Shown here piece by piece: positions 1 to 6,055 of a DNA stretch of 6,490 bases (positions within the stretch are counted from its first letter, which is position 1; each line of letters starts with the position of its first letter). The translations under genes and the position numbers were made by a program. The stretch lies in assembly GCA_028293265.1 (NCBI GenBank), contig JAQGPB010000203.1, positions 1-6,490 on the forward strand, given 5' to 3'. Below the pieces are notes generated by a model. That model was given only the letters and a program-made list of their open reading frames with translations. It was not told the DNA's origin and did no database searches. Source of the DNA: Pedosphaera sp. GTDB taxonomy: Bacteria > Verrucomicrobiota > Verrucomicrobiae > Limisphaerales > Pedosphaeraceae.

Positions 1-881
1 TTGGCGCGATAGCCCAATTCGCGTTCGGCGGCGCTGATGTCCGCCAGGGAAGAACGCACATCGCCCACACGCGTTGGTTCGAATTTGGGCTGCAAGGATT
101 GTCCGGTGAGGCGGTTCAATTCCGTCACGAGTTGCAGCAACGAAATGCTTTGTCCCGCCGCCACGTTGAACACCTTGCCGGCCACGCCGGATGCTTCGGC
201 CGCCTGCAGGTTCGCCTGCACCACGTTTTCGATGTAGGTGAAATCGCGCGATTGGAGGCCGTCGCCATAAATTGCCGGAGCCCTGCCCGCCAGCATGCCG
301 GTGCAAAACTTCGCGATCACGCCGGAGTAAGGCGAATTGAAAGCCTGGCGCGGACCGAACACATTGAAGTACCGCAGGCTCACTGTGGGCAAACCGTAAA
401 GCTGATGAAACAACTGGCCGTATTTTTCCGCGCCGTATTTTTGAAGGGCGTAGGGCGAGAGCGGCTGCGGGGGCAATTGTTCATGCTTGGCCGGCACGTC
501 GGTGTCGCCATAAATGGCGGAAGAGGAGGCGAAGAGAAAACGTTTCACGCCGGCATCACGCGCGAGTACCAGCAGGCGCAAGGTGGCGTCCAGATTTTGC
601 GTGTTGGTTTTGATGGGTTCGGCCACTGATACCGGCACTGAAGGCATGGCAGCTTCGTGAAACACCCAATCACAGCCCGCGATAATGCGCTTCACCAGCG
701 TTTCGTCCGAGACATCGCCCTGGACGAATTCGAGCGCGTCGCCATTTTTTTTCCAGTCCAGGTTCGCGGTTTTGCCGAGCGAAAGATTGTCGAGCACGAT
801 GACATTTGCGCCCCGCCGGCAAAGCGCCTCGGCCAGATGCGACCCAATGAACCCTGCCCCACCGGTGACCAATGCTTTCAT
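1..881 (-). CDS. NAD-dependent nucleotide-sugar epimerase/dehydratase (extended SDR family), C-terminus cut by window edge
   Basis: An extended short-chain dehydrogenase acting on a nucleotide sugar, most like UDP-glucose or UDP-N-acetylglucosamine 4-epimerases. It would interconvert sugar-nucleotide precursors in the cytoplasm. The frame stays open for 293 residues from ATG at 881 to the window edge; the family is usually about 310-330 residues, so only a short C-terminal piece is missing. The N-terminus MKALVTGGAGFIGSHLAE holds the GxxGxxG dinucleotide-binding turn (Gly7, Gly10, Gly13), with Asp31 ending the second strand where NAD ribose is bound. Ser119-121 (SSSAIYG) and the catalytic YxxxK pair Tyr144/Lys148 (SPYALQKYG) are intact. 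Residues 170-177 (RYFNVFGP) and 205-213 (YGDGLQSRD) match the substrate-binding part of WbpP/GalE-like enzymes. It is the last visible gene of the envelope-glycan operon, 21 bases after the ABC exporter. The family is secure; the exact substrate cannot be read from sequence alone. Confidence 0.9.
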   Translation of the reverse strand, partial: MKALVTGGAGFIGSHLAEALCRRGANVIVLDNLSLGKTANLDWKKNGDALEFVQGDVSDETLVKRIIAGCDWVFHEAAMPSVPVSVAEPIKTNTQNLDATLRLLVLARDAGVKRFLFASSSAIYGDTDVPAKHEQLPPQPLSPYALQKYGAEKYGQLFHQLYGLPTVSLRYFNVFGPRQAFNSPYSGVIAKFCTGMLAGRAPAIYGDGLQSRDFTYIENVVQANLQAAEASGVAGKVFNVAAGQSISLLQLVTELNRLTGQSLQPKFEPTRVGDVRSSLADISAAERELGYRA

Positions 882-902
882 GCGTTTAGATTTCCCAAGT
901 GT

Positions 903-3083
903 TCAAGTTTTGAACTGCAGATCGTATAGATGGCGGTAAACACCGTTCCGGGTCAATAATTCCTCATGCCGCCCCAGCTCAACAATCCGTCCCTGGTCGA
1001 GCACAACGATGAGGTCAGCCTGCTGAATCGTGGAAAGCCGGTGCGCAATGCAGATGGTGGTGCGACCCTCCATCAACTCCTCAAGGGCCTCCTGGACGGC
1101 GCGCTCGACTTGGGTATCCAGCGCACTGGTCGCTTCGTCGAGGATCAATATCGTCGCGTTCTTAAGAATTGCACGGGCAATGGCGAGGCGCTGCTTTTGG
1201 CCGCCGGAGATCAGGACGCCCTTTTCGCCAATCATGGTGTCGTAGCCCTGCGGCTTTTCCATGATGAACTCATGCGCGTGGGCGTGCTTCGCAGCGGCGA
1301 CGATTTCCGCTTCCGACGCGCCGGGCCGTCCCAGTTCGATGTTGCGGCGGATGCTTTCATCGAAAAGCAGCGTGTCCTGCGTCACCACGGCGATCTGGCC
1401 GCGCAGGTCGCGCAACGAAACCTGGCGGATGTCAATGCCTCCGATACGCACCGAACCGCTTTGCGGATCGTAAAAGCGCAGCAGCAGATTGGTGACGGTG
1501 GTTTTGCCGGAGCCGGTCTGCCCGACCAGCGCTACCATGTGCCCGGCTTTGACCGTGAGATTAAATTCCTGAAGGACCGGTTTGGTCTGGTCGGCTTCAT
1601 AATTGAAGCTGACCTGGTTGAATTTGATTTCCGCCCCGGCGGCCTTGAGCGGGAGCGGATCGGACGCCTCGGGCAGCGTCGAGGGCGTTTCGAGCAGTTC
1701 GAAAACGCGCTCGCTGGCGGCGTTCGCCTGGGCCATCTGGCTGTAAAGACGGCTGAGCGACTTGATGGGCCGGTACATTGAAAACAAGCAGCCGACGAAA
1801 AACAAAAAATCGCCCGCGCTGGGACGTTGGTGCGCCACAACCAGGATGTAATAAAAAAGGCACGCCACACCCACCGCACCGAAAAATTCAATCAGCGGCC
1901 CAGGCATTTCCCCGGCACGCACAGACCGCATGTAATGGTTGATAAACCGGCCTGAGGCGTCACGAAAGCGCGCCACCACGTTGCTCTCCAGATTGTAGGC
2001 CTTGATGATACGATTGCCGGTGAAGGATTCGTGCAGAATCCGGGACAGCTCGACATACTGTGTCTGCATCCCGGTGCTGGAGGCGCGCACCTTGCGGCTG
2101 TATATGATGATCGGCACCAGGCACAACGGAAAAATCACGATGGAAAGCAGCGTCAACATCGGCTGGAACAGGAGCAGGGAAACCACGAGAAAAAACAGCG
2201 TCGCCGGGTCTTTAATCAGCACCACCAGCGAGTTGCCGATGGCATTTTGCAGCGCCGAAGTGTCCACGATCACGCGGGAACTCAGTTCGCCGGTGCTGAG
2301 TTTGGTGAGCATTCCCAACGGCAGGTTCATGAGGTGCTGGAACAGGCGCGTCCGCAGGTCGGTGATCGCACGGATGGCGACCCATTGAAGCATATAGACG
2401 TTCAAGTACGACACCAGGCCGCGCAAAAACATCACCAACGGGATGGCGAGAATGGCCAGCGTGATGTTCACATTGCCCGTCGAAGCTCTTCCGGAAGGAA
2501 GCCAATTCAGGGCCGCGTCCAGACGTTGTTGGAACCAGGGATGTTTGTCCAGCCACGAAAGTTTCATAGAGGACAATTCGGCCGGGTACGCGCTTACCAA
2601 CAACATCCGGTTCAACTTGGAGACGTTCGCGGGCTTTTCCGCGATCAGTTTTCGGACGGCAGGGGAAAGTTTTTCGGCGGGGAAACGCTGCCCGTCATAC
2701 AACGCCGGGTCCAGGAGCGCGAGATTCAATTGGGCCACCACGGTTTCAGGCAGCAATTTTGGAATTGAATTGGTTGAGCAAGCCGCAATCCGCTCTTGTG
2801 AAGCCGACGGAAATTGGTTCCAGAGATATTTTGAGACTTCATCCTGATGCGCCTTCAGCCGCTCCGCCAATGCCGGCAGGTTGTTAATGCTCTCCTGTGA
2901 GAACATCGGCGAGCCGGTGGACGTGACGGTTGAACCGGGAAAGGCGACATCCACGGCCACTTTGACGCAAACCATCACCAGCGGTTCCATCAACCCACCC
3001 AACAGCCCCATCAAAACGCCCAGCGCCAGCCGGCGGCGGTAAGGCCGGCTTAGATTAAGAAGTTTTGCGATGAACGAGACCAT
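903..3083 (-). CDS. MsbA-type ABC exporter (fused membrane and ATPase domains) with a large extra periplasmic loop
   Basis: A half-size ABC exporter that should dimerise in the inner membrane and use ATP to flip a lipid or lipid-linked glycan; the neighbours favour that substrate. Membrane segments are visible near residues 20-48, 206-235, 285-306, 311-328, 397-416 and 424-437. The ATPase domain follows from about residue 485: A-loop Tyr495, Walker A GQTGSGKTT (521-529, Lys527), Q-loop Gln569, signature ISGGQ (625-629, Ile replacing the usual Leu), Walker B ILILDE (645-650, Glu650), D-loop SALD (653-656) and H-loop His681, so it should be catalytically competent. At 726 residues it is about 140 longer than E. 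coli MsbA. The excess is a hydrophilic, helix-prone stretch at about 50-204, between the first two membrane segments. An in-frame TAA lies six codons before the ATG, which makes 3083 the first usable start. No Shine-Dalgarno is seen. MsbA itself or a glycan-specific relative are both possible. Confidence 0.93.
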   Translation of the reverse strand: MVSFIAKLLNLSRPYRRRLALGVLMGLLGGLMEPLVMVCVKVAVDVAFPGSTVTSTGSPMFSQESINNLPALAERLKAHQDEVSKYLWNQFPSASQERIAACSTNSIPKLLPETVVAQLNLALLDPALYDGQRFPAEKLSPAVRKLIAEKPANVSKLNRMLLVSAYPAELSSMKLSWLDKHPWFQQRLDAALNWLPSGRASTGNVNITLAILAIPLVMFLRGLVSYLNVYMLQWVAIRAITDLRTRLFQHLMNLPLGMLTKLSTGELSSRVIVDTSALQNAIGNSLVVLIKDPATLFFLVVSLLLFQPMLTLLSIVIFPLCLVPIIIYSRKVRASSTGMQTQYVELSRILHESFTGNRIIKAYNLESNVVARFRDASGRFINHYMRSVRAGEMPGPLIEFFGAVGVACLFYYILVVAHQRPSAGDFLFFVGCLFSMYRPIKSLSRLYSQMAQANAASERVFELLETPSTLPEASDPLPLKAAGAEIKFNQVSFNYEADQTKPVLQEFNLTVKAGHMVALVGQTGSGKTTVTNLLLRFYDPQSGSVRIGGIDIRQVSLRDLRGQIAVVTQDTLLFDESIRRNIELGRPGASEAEIVAAAKHAHAHEFIMEKPQGYDTMIGEKGVLISGGQKQRLAIARAILKNATILILDEATSALDTQVERAVQEALEELMEGRTTICIAHRLSTIQQADLIVVLDQGRIVELGRHEELLTRNGVYRHLYDLQFKT

Positions 3084-3148
3084 GCGACTGATGAATTTGC
3101 ATTAGAAACCCGTCGGCTGGCTAGATTTATTCTGCAATGGAAGCGGTC

Positions 3149-3730
3149 TTATTTCCTGCCGTAAAGCTGCGGGTTCAGGCTGGCGTCGTTGTACATTTTG
3201 AGTTGCCGGTACAATTTGAAATGTCGCGTCCCCTGCTCCAATTCGGACAGCAGTTTTGCCAGGCAGTCGCGCAAATCGCGGATCTGCTCTTCCAAGATTG
3301 CTGATTTCGCCAAACACTTCTCGCGATGTTCGGCGGAGGCGTTTTCACGCGTCGCTTCCAGGCGCATGTGGTAGAGCTTCAGCGAAAGAATCGAAAGGCG
3401 ATCAATGATCATGCCCGGCGTTTCGGAATGCTGCGGACTGGCGGGCCGGGCGGCTGGCAATTGAGCCAAAAGCCAGAGATCAATTTGCTCGATGGCGTCG
3501 TTGCGGGCCTGGTTGCAGCGGTCAATGGTGCGCTTGGCCTGACGCACCCGTTCCGGGCCAAGGTCGTCACGGCGCGCCATGTCTTCCTCATGCCACAGGT
3601 CAAAATTCATCCGGTGATTTTGCCCGATGTGCGTCCACGGCGCATCTGTCCGCGCTGTGGTGGGTGTTTCGTGCCAATTTACGGTTGCCTCGGAATGGAA
3701 GCGGCCAATTTCATCAACGTTCGGGAGCAT
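3149..3730 (-). CDS. DUF4254 family protein of unknown function
   Basis: A soluble protein of 193 residues recognised as DUF4254, a family with no assigned biochemical role that I know from glycosyltransferase-rich envelope gene clusters. The hallmark block NHRMNFDLWHEED spans residues 38-50, followed by a basic segment with KRTIDRCNQARNDAIEQID at 66-84. The C-terminus has the conserved-looking YNDASLNPQLYG (180-191). No signal peptide or membrane segment is present. Residues about 115-170 are charged and helical with a possible coiled coil. The ATG at 3730 lies 4 bases after the stop of glycosyltransferase B and gives an N-terminus (MLPNVDEIGRFHSEATVNWH) with the length expected of the family. 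An in-frame ATG at 3775 would add 15 residues and overlap that gene by 41 bases; it is possible but less likely. Placement between glycosyltransferases and exporter implies a role in glycan assembly, by inference only. Confidence 0.85.
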   Translation of the reverse strand: MLPNVDEIGRFHSEATVNWHETPTTARTDAPWTHIGQNHRMNFDLWHEEDMARRDDLGPERVRQAKRTIDRCNQARNDAIEQIDLWLLAQLPAARPASPQHSETPGMIIDRLSILSLKLYHMRLEATRENASAEHREKCLAKSAILEEQIRDLRDCLAKLLSELEQGTRHFKLYRQLKMYNDASLNPQLYGRK

Positions 3731-3734
3731 GTGT

Positions 3735-4820
3735 TTAACTTGTGGCGGGGACGGCCGCGGTTTTAAGAAGTTCATCGGCCGCCTGCGTCACGCGCGGCAG
3801 ATCATCGGGCGAGGTGGCCAGCAGACATTTGACCCATGCATGATGGTGGAACGCCACGGTACAATTCCAATTGAAAATGGCGAGCGTCGGGGTTCTCAAC
3901 GCCACCGCCATGTGATAAGGGCCGGTATCTCCGGAAACGAACAAGCTGCTAGTCTTGATCAAGCCGCTCAGTTCCAGCAGACTGATTTTGCCGCCCAGAT
4001 CTGTCACCGGCGCGTTGCAATTTTGGCGGTGGAGTTCAAGAAATTGCTGGTCCAACTTCGACTCAAAGGGCGCGCCCAATCCCACCACGAGATGCAGGCC
4101 GTGCACCGTTTGCAGATGCGCCGCCAGCTTCGAGACCAGTGGCAACGAAGGCCGGCGTTTGTCCGCGTCGGGCGTGCCGCAGCCAATGTTCAAGCCAAGC
4201 AGGCGCGCGTCCTCCGGCAGACCAAATCGTCGGCGAAAGTTTTGCCGAAATTCCCGGCCTTCCGCCGTTTCTTCCAGTTCGATGGCTGTGTCGCCGCGCT
4301 CAATGCCCAGCACGGAAAGCGCCACAAAATCCCGGGTCGTGTAATCAAACCCCTCGGCCAGGTTGCGCTGCGCTGCAAAGCGGTTCGTCGAAACCGACGC
4401 CCGCTGATAAAAAATTCCCCGTCCCAGCACCTCGCCAATGCCGATGGTGCGTGCATGATGCCGCCATGCCAGCCAGAACGCGAGGATGGAGGTTCGCACC
4501 CCGTTTGGTTCAAAATCCACGATCAGGTCCGGTTGAAAGGAGTCGGTGTATTCCCCGACCTGGCGGAGAAGTTTCCGCCAATCGGCAAGGCCTTTTGTGC
4601 GCTTGTCCAACGAGCGAAAGCTCGTCAGCAAATGGTGCCGCGCGATGAACCGCTCGGAATTATATCCGGGATCCCGGGTCAGCAGCAGGAGATGCAGTTC
4701 GGCCTGCGGAAAATGGTTTTTCAGCGCGCGCCATGCGGCGGAACTCCGCAGCAAATCCCCGATGCCCGCGCTGTGGGTCTTGAACATCAAAATTCGCTTC
4801 GGCGTGAAAGTCCGCTTCAT
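3735..4820 (-). CDS. Glycosyltransferase family 9 protein (heptosyltransferase-like), B copy
   Basis: A GT-B fold glycosyltransferase of family 9, the family of the LPS heptosyltransferases WaaC, WaaF and WaaQ. It would transfer a sugar, classically heptose from an ADP-heptose donor, to a lipid-linked acceptor on the cytoplasmic face of the inner membrane. The 361-residue product opens with a Rossmann strand and SAGIGDLLRSSAAWRALK (17-34), where Asp22 matches the family's N-terminal catalytic Asp. Near the C-terminus, SGDTGPYHMAVAL (296-308) keeps the Asp298-Thr-Gly-x-x-His303 donor-binding motif. The usual KxWP-type motif of the C-terminal domain is replaced by DKRRPSLP (220-227), so donor contacts may differ. 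I chose ATG 4820 because it lies 5 bases after the upstream stop. The frame extends 49 more residues to 4967, but that part overlaps glycosyltransferase A and looks like non-coding sequence. No clear Shine-Dalgarno is seen. Donor and acceptor are unknown. Confidence 0.88.
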   Translation of the reverse strand: MKRTFTPKRILMFKTHSAGIGDLLRSSAAWRALKNHFPQAELHLLLLTRDPGYNSERFIARHHLLTSFRSLDKRTKGLADWRKLLRQVGEYTDSFQPDLIVDFEPNGVRTSILAFWLAWRHHARTIGIGEVLGRGIFYQRASVSTNRFAAQRNLAEGFDYTTRDFVALSVLGIERGDTAIELEETAEGREFRQNFRRRFGLPEDARLLGLNIGCGTPDADKRRPSLPLVSKLAAHLQTVHGLHLVVGLGAPFESKLDQQFLELHRQNCNAPVTDLGGKISLLELSGLIKTSSLFVSGDTGPYHMAVALRTPTLAIFNWNCTVAFHHHAWVKCLLATSPDDLPRVTQAADELLKTAAVPATS

Positions 4821-4825
4821 AAAAA

Positions 4826-5917
4826 TTATTTTGTCGCCGTCACTGCTTCCGGCATCGCCAGGCGGCTGCGAATTTCCGCGCCCACCAGTTCTGGTGAAAT
4901 TCCAGCCAGGCACGCTGCTTCGCCCGACGCCGCGCAAGCCGGGTTCTTTGACTCCATGCACGGACAAGGAGCATCAAAATAAACGTGCTGCGGTCCCAAC
5001 GGCAGAAATTCCGCCATGTCATGGTAGCGGCGAAAAATCGCCACAGTCGGAACATTCAACGCCGAGGCCAGATGAATCACGCCGGAATCCGGCCCCACAT
5101 GCATCGCGCAACGTTCCAGCAACGCCGCCAACCGCGCGACACTCAAACGTTCGTTGATCAACATCAGCCGTGTGTCACTGATTTCCCGGCGCAATTGTTC
5201 CAGTCGCGCCTGTTCGCGCGGATTGGGCGCGGCGGTCACGATCAACCGCCGGTTGAAATCCCCCGCGAGGAGAAATTGCACCAGCTTGAGATTATTCGCC
5301 AGCGGCCATTCCTTCAACGCGAAGCTTGCGTTCAGCGACAGATGCAGCGCCCCGGCGGGAATTTTCTCCTGCGCCCATAGCCGGTCGGCTTCCGGCACGC
5401 TCAAGTCGAAGCGCGCCGGCTTCAATGCGAACCCGCACAGGCCGAGCACATGACGGCGTCCCTCGTACACTGGCGTCGGCAGCTTGGTGCGCAGAATCCA
5501 GTGGCGGATGAGCCAGGGCTGCCAGAAATGTTTCCGTGCGCCTTGATAGGCCAGCGCCTGGCGGGCGCCCAAAACCGCCGTCACAAACACCGTGCGATCC
5601 GCGCCGTTGAAATTAAACGCCACGTCAAACCGTTCGCGCCGCATCGCCCGCAGCACGTCCCAATGCTCCCACCATGATGGGCTGGGCGGCCCCAGTGGAA
5701 ACGACCAGGCCCGGTCCACGCAGCGAACCAGCCTCAAAACCTCGCAACCTACCGGCGAACTCAAAACATGCAACTCCGCCTTGGGATGATGGTCCTTGAT
5801 TTCCCAAAGCGCGGGGACCAGATGCACCGTGTCTCCCAGAAATCCCAAATCCACCACCACCACCTTCTTCGCGTCGCGGGTGGCGGCATGGAAATCTTTT
5901 ATGTCAGATGGCTGCAT
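4826..5917 (-). CDS. Glycosyltransferase family 9 protein (heptosyltransferase-like), A copy, first gene of the operon
   Basis: A second GT9 enzyme of 363 residues, related to but clearly diverged from its downstream neighbour. The N-terminal VVVVDLGFLGDTVHLVPAL (19-37) is a near-textbook GT9 opening with catalytic Asp29. The C-terminal domain has LKEWP (201-205), the KxWP motif, and HVGPDSGVIHLASAL (273-287), carrying the Asp277-Ser-Gly-x-x-His282 version of the donor-binding motif. A cysteine-rich tail (Cys318, 320, 328, 336) sits where many heptosyltransferases carry a Cys-Pro-containing segment. This copy therefore has the more complete ADP-heptose-transferase signature of the two. The start is the ATG at 5917; an in-frame GTG at 5938 would add 7 residues with no better ribosome site. 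It is the first minus-strand gene after the divergent intergenic region, so the operon promoter should lie just to its right. The family is secure; the sugar transferred is not determined. Confidence 0.9.
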   Translation of the reverse strand: MQPSDIKDFHAATRDAKKVVVVDLGFLGDTVHLVPALWEIKDHHPKAELHVLSSPVGCEVLRLVRCVDRAWSFPLGPPSPSWWEHWDVLRAMRRERFDVAFNFNGADRTVFVTAVLGARQALAYQGARKHFWQPWLIRHWILRTKLPTPVYEGRRHVLGLCGFALKPARFDLSVPEADRLWAQEKIPAGALHLSLNASFALKEWPLANNLKLVQFLLAGDFNRRLIVTAAPNPREQARLEQLRREISDTRLMLINERLSVARLAALLERCAMHVGPDSGVIHLASALNVPTVAIFRRYHDMAEFLPLGPQHVYFDAPCPCMESKNPACAASGEAACLAGISPELVGAEIRSRLAMPEAVTATK

Positions 5918-5957
5918 CGCCCTATTGCATAACCACACACGCCGCGTCGTGGCGATG

Positions 5958-5982
5958 AAAAAAGGCGGTGGGGTGTGCCACC
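5958..5982 (-). terminator. Weak hairpin plus T-run, possible terminator or attenuator read leftwards
   Basis: On the minus strand a 5-bp GGTGG/CCACC stem (plus-strand arms 5967-5971 and 5978-5982) is followed after 3 bases by six T (plus-strand A 5958-5963). An alternative 5-bp stem, 5971-5975 with 5979-5983, is mutually exclusive with it. The short stem makes it a marginal intrinsic terminator. Its location 41 bases before the first glycosyltransferase could mean it blocks leftward read-through or sits in the operon leader. It may also be chance. Confidence 0.2.
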
Positions 5983-5997
5983 CAATATCAAATTAAG

Positions 5998-6013
5998 CCA
6001 CTGCTGGCAGTGG
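5998..6013. repeat. 16-bp palindrome, candidate operator
   Basis: CCACTGCTGGCAGTGG has two perfect 7-base arms (CCACTGC/GCAGTGG) around a 2-base centre. It lies 8 bases before the TTGACA box and 42 bases before the antitoxin ATG. Ribbon-helix-helix antitoxins normally repress their own operon by binding short palindromes of this kind, so this is a reasonable operator candidate. No T-run follows on either strand, which argues against a terminator. The repeat is read directly; the operator role is inferred. Confidence 0.5.
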
Positions 6014-6020
6014 AACCGCA

Positions 6021-6055
6021 TTGACAAACTGGTGACAAACTGGCACCATTAAAAA
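6021..6055 (+). promoter_or_regulatory. Candidate promoter of the toxin-antitoxin pair
   Basis: TTGACA at 6021-6026 is an exact sigma70-type -35 box. With a 17-base spacer the -10 would be CACCAT (6044-6049), a poor match, followed by an A-rich stretch up to the ATG at 6056. Transcription starting from this arrangement would begin very near the start codon, giving a short or absent leader, which fits the lack of a Shine-Dalgarno before 6056. The -35 match is clear; the -10 is weak, so this is tentative. Confidence 0.35.
6022..6043. repeat. Perfect tandem repeat of an 11-bp unit (TGACAAACTGG x2)
   Basis: TGACAAACTGG occurs at 6022-6032 and again, identical and with no gap, at 6033-6043. The unit is about one helical turn, so two protein subunits would bind on the same face of the DNA. 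The first copy overlaps the TTGACA box and both fill the would-be promoter spacer, the right place for a repressor site controlling the antitoxin-toxin pair. It could also be a small slippage duplication. The repeat itself is certain. Confidence 0.9.

Noticed and set aside
99..629. A 176-codon plus-strand open frame at the left end
   Set aside because: It is antisense to the epimerase, whose minus-strand frame is open from 881 to the edge with all catalytic motifs.
966..1781. A 271-codon plus-strand open frame opposite the ATPase domain of the exporter
   Set aside because: The minus strand encodes every ABC ATPase motif through this stretch. The plus-strand product has no known motif and is a frame shadow.
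2031..2768. A 245-codon plus-strand open frame, His/Gln/Arg-rich
   Set aside because: It is antisense to the membrane domain of the exporter; the odd composition is the complement of hydrophobic codons and not a real low-complexity protein.
903..3083. Inactivating change in the exporter signature motif (ISGGQ for LSGGQ)
   Set aside because: Ile for Leu is conservative, the Ser-Gly-Gly-Gln core is intact and all other ATPase motifs are present, so loss of activity is not supported.
4821..4967. The 49-residue N-terminal extension of glycosyltransferase B
   Set aside because: It overlaps the C-terminal coding region of glycosyltransferase A by over 140 bases and has a Gly/Ser/Arg-rich composition without a fold. 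ATG 4820 directly precedes the GT9 Rossmann strand.
3627..4982. A 451-codon plus-strand open frame opposite glycosyltransferase B
   Set aside because: It lies wholly opposite well-supported minus-strand genes with intact GT9 and DUF4254 motifs. Its translation is rich in Arg, Gln and Pro with no recognisable domain, as expected of the complement of GC-rich coding DNA.
5955..5996. Possible 13-residue leader peptide (MKKGGGVCHPISN) on the plus strand
   Set aside because: It has no ribosome binding site, lies upstream of the toxin-antitoxin promoter box, and is explained by the GC-rich hairpin sequence. A stray short frame is more likely.
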